This document shows, piece by piece, positions 19,748 to 31,600 of a DNA stretch of 64,000 bases (the stretch's first letter is position 1; each line of letters begins with the position of its first letter). The notes beneath the pieces are model-generated. The model saw only the letters and a program-made list of their open reading frames with translations, searched no databases and was not told the origin of the DNA. The DNA is taken from NCBI RefSeq assembly GCF_020509005.1, contig NC_063019.1, positions 3,968,001 through 4,032,000 of the forward strand, written 5' to 3'. Made by a program: the position numbers and the translations under genes. Source of the DNA: Fulvia fulva (Eukaryota; Ascomycota; Dothideomycetes; Mycosphaerellales; Mycosphaerellaceae).

Positions 19748-21904
19748 TCACGGACTAACATCCTCATGCATCTCATCGCCATCACCACCGACACTCATAT
19801 GTCGATCCCACCACTCCTTCCTCTGCGTCGGAGGCGGAGACGGTAACGGCGGCGACGCCTGTATTTCTTTTCCCTCGGCTTTCGGTGCACTAACGACACT
19901 AGCCCTCCTCTCCTGCAAACTCGTCCGGTGCCGTTCGTAGTCTGCTCTCTCCAGCGCGAGACGCTCCTGTGCTTGCTCTGCTTGCATGACGCGGCGGTCG
20001 CTACCACCACTGCGGGTGCGGCGGTGCATTGGCGGTGCTGAGGTTCTCGTTCGAGGAAGTGGAGCAGTACCCGGGGGTTTGATCGATGCCTCTGAAGGTC
20101 TTGGTGAAGGATTTTTGCCCAGGATGCTGAGGCTCCATCGCTTAATCGTCCGCAGGAGTCCAGCTTTACTGTCCCTCTTCTCCTCACGATCGTGAAGACC
20201 CTGATTGCTAGGCGCACTGCTTTTACGCCTCTGCTCCATCCACCTCGTCCCGAACATGTACCTCCAGAAACAAAAGCTGCCCAGGAACGTCCCGTCACTG
20301 CCTGGGATGTGTTTCCACGGCTTCTCTCTCCAGCAGAATATCAAGACATCCGCAAGACCCATGATGTTCTGGCAGAAAATGTTGAGAGCGGAGATGGGGA
20401 AGATGGGGTGTTGAGCATAATAGTTGCTATAATTGAGGGCGTGAGCGACAAAGGGGAAGATCCAGAGGACGAGGTAGACAACCGGGTAGATGAAGAGGAG
20501 GCGGAGTTGGCGCTGGATGGCTTTGTGGCGTTGTTGGAGGGCGCGAGTTGCGCCATCGTTGGGGTCGGGTTGGGTTAGGGATGTGGCGACGTGTTGTTCT
20601 GTTATTTGGGGCAGCGCTGGCGACGTTGTGTCCCAGGAGGAGTGGCCACCGGACGATTTCATGGAGCCCACAGTCGAGACTGAGCCGCGATGGTGGTCAG
20701 TGGTGAGCAGAGGGGGCGGCGCAAAGTCCTCCGCGCTCATGCCGGCCCCAATCTGCTTGCTGCCCCGGCGAGATGACGGATTGCTCTTGCTCTTGGGTCG
20801 CATGTTCGAAGATCCAGCGAGGTTATCCGAAGGGGACAGTCCGAACGGCAATGCCCAGCTGGGAGTAGATTGTCGGCGGCTTGGATCGAAGAGGCTTAGT
20901 CTTGAGGTCACAGGCGGTGTGTTGTGATTCAGTGAGTCGTCATCCGGTGCGACCTCCTCATCATCGCCTCCCGCCTGCTTCTCTACTGTCGCATCGTCCC
21001 TAGAGGATTGAGTGCGCTGCATGGGCACGACAACGTCTGCCGGGTTAGTGTTGGCGCTGGAGGCACCTATCATACCGATGCTCGAGCTTTGATCCCTAAC
21101 CTGGCCGAAGACTTTGAACTCGTAGCCGACATGGCGGTATATCCGGATAGCTACATACATCACGTAGATCCAGATCAGATACCTAGGAATCCAAGAAAGT
21201 GCCAATCGGTACCAGAAGGGTCTTATGGGCAAGGAACAGAAGCCGCCTTGGGAGACGAATGCGTTGTTGTCGTTGATGAAGGCCAAGGACGCTATAAAGT
21301 TCGGTATAGTGAACCAAGCCGCGAGCACGTAGTAACGAACGCGGTAAAGGCCGTCATGTCCGAGGAAAGAGTCGTTGGGCGGGAAGATGTGTAGTGCCAT
21401 GTGCAAGCTCATCAACAGAATCGCGATATCACATGCCTCCAGTCCGACTTGAAGGAAGTATGCACTAGCCTGACAAAAGGAAGATTCTGTTTCGATATGG
21501 CCGTGTCCAAGAGTAGTAGCGGAGAACACCAGGAACCAGGCGGCTTTCCAGAAGTCGCCACAGATTAGTAGCAACACCAGGTCCCTCCGAAAGTTCCTCC
21601 TCATCATGCAGAACCAGTAGATCGCACATAGTGTTGCAGCTATGCTACAACTGGAGAAGGTTGTGGCTATGACCTGGATCTTGTATTGCTGCTGTCTTGC
21701 CAGGATTGAGGAAGCATTGAATGCTCCATCGGCACCCAGACCAGACGCCCGTGACTGGTAGAGGAGAGATCTCTTGTATATGTCTTGTTGTATATCAGGA
21801 TAAGACGGAGCCATTGGCGTTGCGACCGCACTTGCGGCTGTCAGACCGAGGACATCTCTCACGGCATTCCCAGCTTCGTGAGCGATCAAGTCCACGGCGT
21901 CCAT
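19748..21904 (-). CDS. Git3-type G-protein-coupled receptor
   Basis: A single exon of 718 residues. It has seven membrane helices by hydropathy: about residues 75-100, 108-133, 150-175, 188-210 and 232-255, then a long cytoplasmic loop (about 255-455) rich in Ser, Thr and Asp, then helices near 460-485 and 495-520. The tail beyond is cytoplasmic, basic and Ser/Pro-rich. The helix pattern fits the fungal Git3/GPR1 family that senses sugars or amino acids and signals through G-alpha and cAMP: RRDLVLLLICGDFWKAAWF in helix 2, CQASAYFLQVGLEACD before helix 3, and the closing ALNIFCQNIMGLADVLIFCWREKPW. The ligand cannot be told from sequence. The frame is complete; the large third loop is normal for this family. 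Confidence 0.88.
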   Translation of the reverse strand: MDAVDLIAHEAGNAVRDVLGLTAASAVATPMAPSYPDIQQDIYKRSLLYQSRASGLGADGAFNASSILARQQQYKIQVIATTFSSCSIAATLCAIYWFCMMRRNFRRDLVLLLICGDFWKAAWFLVFSATTLGHGHIETESSFCQASAYFLQVGLEACDIAILLMSLHMALHIFPPNDSFLGHDGLYRVRYYVLAAWFTIPNFIASLAFINDNNAFVSQGGFCSLPIRPFWYRLALSWIPRYLIWIYVMYVAIRIYRHVGYEFKVFGQVRDQSSSIGMIGASSANTNPADVVVPMQRTQSSRDDATVEKQAGGDDEEVAPDDDSLNHNTPPVTSRLSLFDPSRRQSTPSWALPFGLSPSDNLAGSSNMRPKSKSNPSSRRGSKQIGAGMSAEDFAPPPLLTTDHHRGSVSTVGSMKSSGGHSSWDTTSPALPQITEQHVATSLTQPDPNDGATRALQQRHKAIQRQLRLLFIYPVVYLVLWIFPFVAHALNYSNYYAQHPIFPISALNIFCQNIMGLADVLIFCWREKPWKHIPGSDGTFLGSFCFWRYMFGTRWMEQRRKSSAPSNQGLHDREEKRDSKAGLLRTIKRWSLSILGKNPSPRPSEASIKPPGTAPLPRTRTSAPPMHRRTRSGGSDRRVMQAEQAQERLALERADYERHRTSLQERRASVVSAPKAEGKEIQASPPLPSPPPTQRKEWWDRHMSVGGDGDEMHEDVSP

Positions 21905-24359
21905 GCGTGGCAGCGACGACTCAGCAGTTGAAGTCTTGCTATGTCATGGAATAGCAAGTGGGTCCAAGATCTGTGGCCAGAGCCTTTAGGTGTAGCTTCA
22001 GCGGAAGGTGCGTTCAATGTGCACCAATCCGCAGATTGTGCTATAACGGCATAGCTGAAAGCGCAACAATTCGTTGTTCACTATGCAGTGCCTGGAGTGC
22101 CGGCTGTCGTCCGGGAAGCAAGCCAGGTCGCTGGCAAGAGCTTGTGCTCGTTGAATGCGGAAATGGGAAGATGTCAGTCTGAAGAGATCAAAGCCGGGGG
22201 CGCTCGAGGTATGCGGCGCTGGCACGCGGGAAAGAGGATGTCGCAAGCGGAGCAGCAAGCTCCTTTACGCTACCCGATTCTGAGTGCGGTTGGTTTGCGT
22301 TGGTTCCGCGGCCAAGCAGGTCGGTCCCAGTGTGACGTGCGCTGTTTGTCTAGATCTCTTCCTGCAAACTTAGCAAAGGTCAACATCAATGGGTGTGAGA
22401 ATAGGAAAACGGTGATGCGACAACCCCTTACCTCGCGTGGCCGTGGTGCAGCACACCGAGGCGCCATGGCGGTGTTTCTGGCGACGGCCGCATTCCACTG
22501 AGACGCGTGCACCGGTTGGCTACAAGCACCTATTCGAGTATCTCAGCGGTGGTGAAGAGTAGATCGTTGCCACTTCGAGATCAAGTCTGGAGTCCGGAGT
22601 GAGCTCAACCAATAAATGTATCAAGATCTGCAATGCTTAGCCCCGGATCCTGCACTGCACCCGACTCCCCTCGATGCATGCGTGGGCGTGTTCGTGGCTA
22701 CTTCCCAACGATGCTTCTTGGACCTTATCAGAACCACATCTTGGATGGGTACCCCCAGATATGACAGCGATGCTGCGACCTCTGCAGTACTGCATGAATG
22801 GCAGCAACGAGGCAGCAAGGCGTGGTTGATGGCCGTCTCCCTACCCGAACATGGCCGCAGTACGAATGGCAGCAGATATGATATGCGTGCCACCGCCATG
22901 TCTGGATGGCCCGGAAACACGCGCAATGGTTCAGAATTTCACCATCCACGTTCGCATCAGGGTCTTGCTCTGACCCAAGGAACGTCAGCACATGTCTCCC
23001 ACGATGGCCCATGTTTCACCAAGCCGGACGAATCATTCCGACGGTGTCTGTCATCCACCCTGATTCACCAGTGTGGCATTCTCGAGGTTGCAATCCTCGT
23101 GCCAGAGCAGAGTACGGATCTCCATCACGCAGTATGAAGTCCAGAGCCTGAAGCGTAGGGACGACTGTACATTGGACAGTCCAGCAGTGTCCTGTCTTAT
23201 CGCATCGGATGATACTTTACGTTTTTGGAAATCTGATGAGAGGGTCGACGTGCAATCGGGAAAGGCTGTCAAGTAGGTACATAGCCAGGCTCGAGGGAAT
23301 TGTTGCCCTGTGTGTGTTTCCGTCCGGACTCACATCGTAAGCTGTGTACACCATTGCTGTAGGAGTGAACCGGCACCTGGGACATGCCGCAGAGAAGGCC
23401 ATCGTGATTCTTTTGATGGAAAGTTGAGGCCATAGTCCTCACACCTGCAAATGTAAAATCAGCTGTAGAATGTCGCTGACGATGCTAGACATTGCGGTGG
23501 TCGTAGATGAATCGGCCGTGCTACACCGAGCGCATTGCCTTCGTCATGCTCAAAGATCGTGAACAACTAGCCAGTGGTTACTTCGATGTCGACGAGCACC
23601 ACTCTGTCCTGTGTCCTAGAGACCAGTGTAGACTAGTTGACTCGTGCGTGACTTTCGACAACATATCGCGAAGCTCGTACACGTCAGCATCATTTGTGAA
23701 GCTCACGATCAACCAAGTAATTCTAGCCTGACCATAAACTCTCGACCTTCCACCAGTCAAGCCAGTCTGCAAACGCGAGCTCTTCGGCCTTCAAAACAGA
23801 AGCCTCCACCGCATGTCATCATGTGATTCCTCCCATATGCGGGTTTAGATTGCGACCCTGCTGCGATCACATCAGAGCAACGGTTACAACCGTGCAACGC
23901 CCAGACCTAGACCCACGAAAACGCCACCAACATCTCAACTCGTTCACGAGGGGGAGGGGAGATGATCTCGCAGCGGGTCGCGGTGCGCATGCCTCCATCC
24001 TCCCGGTAGATCTCGGCACCGACGGCGTCGTCATCGCAGTAGGGCACGGCGAGCCGCGAACAACGCGCTCATTATGTAGTCTACTGATATTGATCACAGG
24101 AGTCAGGATACGAAGTCGGGGCGTGGAAAGGAAACAGTGCGGCTCATTACTTTGATGATGACGGGTGGGTATCTTCCGGTGAGCGTCTGCCAGGGCTAGA
24201 GCTAAAGTCACCCTAGCATCCATGCTCAAACTGCCAAACGCATGCGGCAGCGCGTGTACTGTACTGGCCTCAAAACCTTGATCCACCTTTGCGTCATGGG
24301 CGCGGACGTTGGCGCGATTGTGTGATGAAGCTGCTCTAGCCTGCGTTGGTGTGATCCGT
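21905..24359. other. Gene-free flank left of the transposon nest
   Basis: A 2.45-kb stretch without a convincing gene. Several frames of 60-170 codons exist on both strands (for example 22616-23137) but overlap each other and have cysteine/histidine-rich, non-protein-like composition. Base composition is normal for the window, with plenty of CA and TG, so RIP has not spread here. Confidence 0.45.
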
Positions 24360-24363
24360 GAAG
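24360..24363. repeat. Target-site duplication, left copy (GAAG)
   Basis: GAAG directly precedes the TGTGACG start of the left outer LTR and recurs at 48304-48307 directly after the right one, the mark left by integrase. Confidence 0.7.
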
Positions 24364-24473
24364 TGTGACGTTCTTATCCGAGCACACCGCCGGCTTGGCG
24401 CTCAGCTTTGTACTTAGAGTTTTCTCAGGTAGCTTTTCTATATCTCAGATTCACACTCGCCAACGTTCTCACA
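24364..24473 (+). repeat. Outer element, left LTR (110 bp)
   Basis: A direct repeat of 48194-48303 with about seven mismatches by eye. It starts TGTGACG and ends TTCTCACA, giving the TG...CA ends and a 5-bp inverted repeat. It is rich in CA and TG, unlike the DNA just inside it, so it escaped RIP. At 110 bp it is short for an LTR. Confidence 0.85.
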
Positions 24474-26784
24474 TCTAGTAGCTTCCCTTCCTTTTAGCCT
24501 TTCTATTAGGTTAAATCAGTCTATAAGTAAATCTCCTAAGCTATAAGTCTCTAACTTACGCCTTAGTCGGACCTTAGTACTAAAGCTAAGCGAGGTAACC
24601 TTACTAACCTTATCTTAGCTCCTACGAACGGGGCGGGCTACTTAAACCTTTAGTATAGAGGATACTAACTAATACCCTAATTAAGGCGGTTATTACCTAC
24701 CGGATTAGTAAGGTTTCGCTACTTATCTAGTCGGAGAGGGTCTAGCCTATAGTCGCGCCCTAGGTAATAACTACGTAGCTTAGCCTACTAGCCTAAATGA
24801 CACCTTTAGGGCTACTTAGGCTATACCCCTAGCTACTCGGTCGTACCGCCGCCCTAACCGCGTTAGCGACGCGGAGATAGATAGGGCGGACTACCTAGAC
24901 GAAGATAACTTCGGCCTATATAACGAGCTAGCTAGTAGAGGTAAGGCGCCTAGGATAGGAGATCCCCCTATTCTAAAGTCTAACGCCTAGAACGACGAGT
25001 ACCTTAACTAGATATCGTCTATTAGAGCCTAGATTAGCCTAAATAAGAAATATATTATCAAATAACGCCTTTCCGACCTAGAGAAACTAGAGCTTATTAG
25101 TAGCTTCGTCGGTAGCGACTTTAACTAGTTATAGTTTAAAGCGATCGAAGAAACGCGCCTAAAGCCCCCTTATCTTAGGCACGGCGATTTCGACGATATA
25201 ATTACGTAGATCTCTAACTTTATAGTCGACCTAGACTATTAGGAGCAGATCTAGCGTAAGTAGGAGACTACCCGTTAAACTAGGAGTATTAGGACCTTTA
25301 TTAGGTCGCTTAGGCTAACTAGGAGCCGTATAACTCCCCTACTAGATAACTTTACCTACCTACGTAAGTTTTTAGCCGGCCTAAAGCCCGATATACTAGC
25401 TAAACTAGACAATCGTAACTTCCGAGCGATTAATATAAATATCCGCGTCTACTTCTAGTAGGCTATTATAGCCGACTAGCGACTCTATCTTAGCCGCGGA
25501 AGAGACTAGAAGCTAGCCCTAATAATATTAGCCGTCGAGAAGTTTGTAGATAGGGATACTAAAGCCTTTATAGCTCTCCGGAGCGACTTAGGTAGCTCGG
25601 CGCGCGGTAGAGGCCGCGGTAGAGGCCGCGGCGGACGTAGACGCGGGCGAGGCAATCGTAGAGGCCCCTCCGGGCGCTTAGACGAATACTATAACTATAG
25701 TAAGATAGGCTACTTTGCGCGCGACTACTCTAAGCTAAAAAAATAGAGCCTAAGACGTCTTAATCGAGGTAGACGTACTTAGGATTATTAGACGCCTCTA
25801 TACCTCTACCTAGAGAATCCTACTAGGATAGGACGACCCTAGCTACTAAGAGTAATGCTTAGTAGACATAAGTAGAAGAGGATAGAGCATTATCTTTATC
25901 TAAAGAATCCGAGTCGGAGACTAAAGAGGAGGTTAACTATACGATAGAGAGGCTAATAGCGATAGGCGGAGGGCTCTTTACTATCGATACCCGCCTAGGA
26001 CCTAATTAGGTTTAGGCTAAGGTTACCCTAGACTACGTAGCCTCTAAAGTATACCTCTTAGCCTAAAAATCGAAGTAACTCCCTCGATCGCTTTTTAGGG
26101 ACTTACCGCTAGTAAGGATCGTCCTCCTAAACGGTAAGGAGATCATTTCTACTTAGGGTGTCCTTCTACTATATTAGATTAGTACCTAGTAGGATATAGT
26201 CCCCGCTAGAGTTATCGATATAGAAGAATTTAACCTTATCCTAGGCCTTAAGTAGTTCTAGGAAGTTAACCCTAACGTAAACTAGTAGTCTAGCTCTACT
26301 AGACTACGGGACCGGCGTAGCCGGTACTATACGATTAGGTCGTACTCTGAGGTGTTCAACCTAAAGGACAACGAAGGCGAGCTAAAAATGTTCAACTCTA
26401 TATATTTAGTAGACTTCGCTATACGATACGAAGGACCCTAGCTCTTCTACTCGCTTAGGCGACTCCCCGACGATACCCTAGTTAATATCGACTTCGAGGA
26501 ACACGGCTTAGATAAGGTATACGAACGCCTTATAGCTATAGTAGGGGACCTAGACGACGAGTCTTAGCTACCGTAGATAGGTAACTAGGTCTTCTAGACG
26601 TTAGTTAATCTCTTCCTAGAGATCTAGAGAGCTTAGCTCCCGGCTAGACTCCTACGGAAGAGAGCTTTCGACTATACTATCCCTACTAGTAACGCTCGAC
26701 CTATTAACTAGCCCGTATACCGTCTAAACCCTAGTTAGCTTCGAGAATAGGCTCGCTAGATCTAGATACTCCTTAATCGTAGAC
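24474..26784 (+). pseudogene. Outer element gag and start of pol, RIP-inactivated
   Basis: Reading TAG/TAA as former CAG/CAA gives a Gag-like protein from about 24870. It has an Arg/Gly-rich segment near 25600-25675 and then a zinc knuckle at 25684-25733 in which cysteines read as tyrosine (YYNYSKIGYFARDYSK). The protease and early pol region continues to 26784, where the inner element interrupts it. Every frame carries many stops. Pol resumes at 33148. Confidence 0.7.
26780..26784. repeat. Target-site duplication of inner element, RIP-altered (TAGAC)
   Basis: TAGAC before the inner left LTR corresponds to CGGAC at 33148-33152 after the right LTR. The two differences are C/T and G/A transitions, as expected if the duplication mutated after insertion. 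Confidence 0.55.
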
Positions 26785-27340
26785 TGTTATAGTCTCCCTA
26801 TAGAGTGTATAGAAGGTAGGGACAGAAGAGCCTTAGAGTGCTTAGAAGTCGTTAAGAAGTAAAAGTCTAGCTTAGTATATAAGCGCTAAGAATTATATAC
26901 CCCGTAACATTTACTACGGGACCTAGCCCTCTAAATTTACTACTCTACTAAACTTAATAGATTCACTTCGGCTCGTAGCTATATAACTTACGGTACTCCC
27001 GCGAGTACCCGCGACTACGCTAGACCCTAGAAGAAGCACGTAGAAGACTCGGAACGTAGGGCAGGTTAGAATAAGGTTTTGAGCAAAGCTACTAAGCGCG
27101 GCTCCGTATAGGTTAGCCCTATTAATACGGGGACACGTACTCGCGAGGGTCTAGCCCTATTAATACGGGGACACATACTCGCGAGGGTCGCGTATAAGTA
27201 TCCGGCCTTCCCTAGGCCTCTCTTACTTTCTTCGTCTTTCGTTTTATATAGCAATTATACTATACCCTTTATATCTATACTTCGTACCTATATTCTCGCT
27301 TTTATTCTTATATCTTATAGGCTAGGCTCTCGCCCTAATA
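26785..27340 (+). repeat. Inner element, 5' LTR (556 bp)
   Basis: It starts TGTTATAGTC and ends CCTAATA (from TAACA), matching 32591-33147 almost base for base. It contains a 38-bp unit in tandem at 27114-27151 and 27152-27189, directly followed by TATAAGTA at 27193-27200. That pair is a plausible promoter of the element. Confidence 0.88.
27193..27200 (+). promoter_or_regulatory. Putative TATA box of the inner LTR
   Basis: TATAAGTA stands just downstream of two 38-bp tandem units in the LTR, the expected place of the U3 promoter. The same arrangement is at about 33000-33007 in the other LTR. Confidence 0.4.
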
Positions 27341-28600
27341 TTATAAAAGACTAACAAACTGTTAACTACTCGAGTCATCCTTATAGGTAACTACGCTACT
27401 AATGAAGGTGTCAACCTCGACAACTAAGATACCCTATTCCGCTTTAGTAAGTAGGCTAATATCCCCTTCTCGAACGCCGCTACCTTCGGTACCTAGGTAA
27501 ACGCTAACCCCGACACCGCCTATACTCTTATTAACCGCACCGTCTCCTCTTTCCGCGAGACCGCCTAGTAGGTCGAGTAAGTAAACAACTAAGTAATATA
27601 CCTTTAAGGTATTATAAATACCTTCTAGAACCTCGTACCGTACGCCGACGATAACCGCCGCTAGTACTTCTCTAAGAAGGTTAATAACCTAGATAAGTTC
27701 GACGGTAATAAGAGTAAGTTCGAGGCATTTAAGATATAGCTCACTATTAAGCTATTAGCTAATGCCGACTACTTTCCGTAAGAGAAGGACAAGGTTACGT
27801 ACGTCTTCTCCCTCCTTCGGGGAGACGCCGCGGCTTAGGTATAGTACTATATCGATAACGCTACGTAGACTATCGGCTGCCCGGACGTCCTTACCTTAAT
27901 ATAGGACCTCCGTGCTACCTTTAGTAATCTAGACCGTAGAGCTACCGCCTAGAACGCTATCTATAACCTCCTCTAGAGGAACAAGAGCTTCGCCGAGTAC
28001 CTCGCGGCCTTTAACCGCGACATCGGGTTTACCGGCTATAACGAAGAGACTAAGAAGAGCACTCTCCGCCGTGGTTTATTAGTAGAGCTTCTTCGAGCCC
28101 TCGAGGATAAGGACGTCGGTACTATAAGCTTCCGTAAGCTCGTCGAGACCTACTAGCGCCTCGACTCTAATATAAAATATACCGCCTCTCTCCTCGCTTC
28201 CCGTTCTTAAGGTCGTTAGCCTCGTAGTCCCGGAAGCTACTTCGCTACTCTACTAGGCGCCGCCGCTCCTACGGCTCTCCCTCCCGTCTCTATAGGTAAT
28301 ACTATAGATCTTAGCGCTAGTACCGCCGTCCCTCGAGTCTAGGGCCTCGTTAACGGTAAGCTTACTCCCGAAGAGAAGCTTCGCCGTCGCTAGGCCGGAC
28401 TCTATACCTACTACGGCGGTCTAGGCTATATCGTAGTTAACTATCCGTAGCTCGCTACCCGTAACGCCCGTAACCCGGTTCGTAGCGCTATCGGCGCTAT
28501 CGAGCCTACTCCTACTACTCCCGCTAAGTAGGAAAAAGCCTAGGTCTTCCTTATCGACGCGATAAAGACTAAGAATAACGTTTACCGAAAGTGAAGAGAG
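27341..28600 (+). pseudogene. Inner element gag, RIP-inactivated
   Basis: Gag-like frame with TAG/TAA in place of glutamine codons. The capsid part carries FDGNKSKFEAFKIQL and VFSLLRGDAA. A zinc knuckle near 28410-28450 has lost its cysteines (YTYYGGLGYI). No ATG start survives, as expected when TG becomes TA. Confidence 0.7.
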
Positions 28601-31600
28601 GGAAGAAGTTGAGGATTAATATAGTATAGCTAGACCTATACGACGAGACGGGTAAGGACTACGCTTATAAACCGTTCGTTACGAATATAAATATCGGCTT
28701 AAAGAAACTCTCTTCTTCTAATCTTACTCTTATAGATACTAGCGTACTAGGCGAGTCTTTTATAGACTATAAACTCGTGACCTCTCTTAGCCTCGAACCC
28801 TAGGAACTAAAGTACCCTCGTACCCTTGAACTCTTTAACAGTACGGAGACTACTACTAGTAAGATTACTTATACTACATATACGTTAATCACTCTCGGAG
28901 GTAAGCGTATACCGATTACTAGCTTCCTTACGTCCCTACCGTATTAGAAGTTTATCCTCGGCCTCCCCTAGTTTAGACGATACTAACCTATTATCGACTA
29001 GACTTCCCTTACTATTAGCTTCCCTCTAGAAGCTCCTCCGGCACCTCCGCCTTCTCCGCCGCCTTAGCGCGGTCCTAAGTATACTAAGATCTTCTAGGTA
29101 AACGCCGCTACCTTCACTACTACTACTAAGTAGCCTAAAGCTTAAGTCTTCGCCGCCTCTCTCCGCGATATCGATATTGCCCTCGAGAAGCTCGATAAGA
29201 AGCGTACACCTACCGACTCTACTACGAAGGTCCCTCCTTAGGTATACTATATCCTCTACGTATTCGATACTAAAGCCGTAGACGAGCTACCTCCTTATCG
29301 CCCTTACGACTATAAGATTAAGCTAGAAGAAGGTATAGAGGTACCGTTCGGACCGCTATATTCTATGTCCCGAGAAGAGCTTATCGTTCTTAAGAGATAC
29401 CTCGAAGAAAACCTAAAGAAGGGGTTCATTCGAGCGAGCCGTTCTAGCGCTAGTAGTCCCGTTATGTTTATTAAGAAGCCCGGCGGTAGCCTACGCTTCT
29501 ACGTAGACTACCGAGGCTTAAACGCTATTATAAAGAAGAACCGCTACCTAATACCGTTAATTTAGGAGACGCTCGAACGCCTCTCTAAGGCCAAGTACTT
29601 TACTAAGCTCGATGTTATCGCTACGTTTAACAAGTTACGAATAGTAGAAGGACACGAGTATCTTATAGCCTTCCGTACTCGCTACGGGCTATTCGAGTCG
29701 CTCGTTATGCCCTTCGGCGTTTATAACGGGTCTAGTACCTTCTAGAACTTTATTAACGATATCCTTTAGGAGTTCCTCGATCAGTTCTATACTACCTATA
29801 TCGACGACATCCTAGTCTATAGCGAGACTAAAGAGGAGCACCGCGAGTATATCTATAAGGTCCTTTAGAAGCTCGTAGACGCCGGCTTATAGCTCGATAT
29901 CGACAAGTACGAGTTTAAGAAGACCGAAGTCAAGTTCCTTAGTTTAATAATTACCGTAGACGGCATTAAGATAGACTAAGAGAAGATCGACGCTATCGTC
30001 GAATAGGATACTCCTACGAACGTTAAGGAGGTCTAGGGTTTTCTAGGCTTTACTAACTTCTACCGCCGCTTTATCTACGTATTCTCGGGCGTAGTACGCC
30101 CTTTAACGAAGCTTACACGTAAGGGTAAGAAGTTTGCCTAACTAACGAGTACTAGGTAGCTTTTGACTTACTTAAAGCGAAGTTTATTAAGAACCCGCTT
30201 CTATAGTACTTCGATTTCGAACTAGAGACCCGTATAGAGACTAACGTATCCGACGGCGTAGTAGGCGGTGTCCTACTATAACGCCGCTCGCCTAAATCTC
30301 CCTAGCTACCTATCGCCTTCCTCTCTAAGAAGATGACCGCTACGGAGTATAACTACGAGATCTACGATAAGGAGCTTCTCGCTATCGTTAAAGCTTTTAA
30401 AGAGTAGCGCCCCGAGCTCGAAGGCTCTACTATACCCGTCTAAGTAAGCTCCGACTATAAGAACCTCGTCTACTTTATAAAGAGCAAGCTACTTAATCGT
30501 CGCTAGGCCCGCTAGAGCGAGTTCCTCTCCCGGTTCAACTTTATAATCTCGTATACGCCCGGTAAGGCCAACTCGATAGCCGACGCCGTTACCCGCCGCC
30601 CTAGCGACTCTCTAGTTAATCGAAGAGGGGGCTAGCAAATCGTAGAGCAATAAGTTATTAAAGAGTACAACCTCTCTTCCGAGCTTCGAGAGTACCTATC
30701 GAACGGCTAGCCTACGCTCGCCGCTTCCTTTACTACTCTCGTGCTCGCTCCTACCTACCTTAACGAGAGTAATAATAAATCCGAGCCTAAAGAATACGCC
30801 TCGGACGCTAAGGACTTAAACGACGATAAAGAGGGCTTAATAACGACCGACGGCTTATCCGAATTAGACTTTAAGGGGTTTAATAATAAGGAGCAACCTA
30901 AGGGCATTATAGTACGAGTACGAATAGCGTACGATACCGACCTAGACGCCTAAGAGTTAGTTTAGGCCCTTAAATCTAGCGCGAGGACATTCCCGGGCTT
31001 CTCGCTATCTAAGTACGAGCTCTAGGAAGGTGTCGTCTACTTCCGTAAAAAGCTTTACGTACCGTAGCCCGAAGGCTCTAATATTCGAGCTAAGATTCTT
31101 TAAATTGTCTACGACTCCGCCTCTAGGGGTCACCTAGGCGTAGCTAAGACCTATAAGCTTCTCGTAAGGTATTACTAGTAGCCGTATTCCTAGAAGGACG
31201 TCCGCCGCTACGTACTAAACTACGCTACTTATCGAAGAGCTAAAGCTAACCGCTACCGCCCCTACGGTCTCTTATACCCTCTCCCGGCTCCTAATTGTCC
31301 GTAGAAGTATATTACTATAGACTTTATTACCGATCTTCCTTACGGTAAGACCTTTAGCGGCGTAAAGGTAAAGGCCCTTCTAGTAATCGTAGACCGTTAC
31401 TCTAAGGACCGGTATATAATCCCGTACTAGAGTATAACCGTAAAGGAGACTACTCGCTTATTCTACAAATTCGTCTAGCGCTTTTAAGGCCTCCCGGATA
31501 GTATCACCTCTAATAGAGGCTCCTAGTTTATCTCGTACTTCTAGAAGCGTCTATATACTATCCTAGGTATTAAGCATAACCTCTCGACTAGTTTTTAGCT

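Noticed and set aside
23060..23110. tRNA-like stem CGAGG-TTGCAAT-CCTCG
   Set aside because: The loop lacks the TTCnAnY pattern and no acceptor, D or anticodon arm can be placed upstream.
22616..23137. Plus-strand open frame of 173 codons
   Set aside because: Overlapping frames on both strands, composition rich in Cys, His and Trp, no family likeness and no splice context. Treated as chance.
27066..27254. Minus-strand frame of 62 codons, repeated at 32873-33061
   Set aside because: Both copies lie inside the LTRs of the inner element, antisense to it; they are repeats, not genes.
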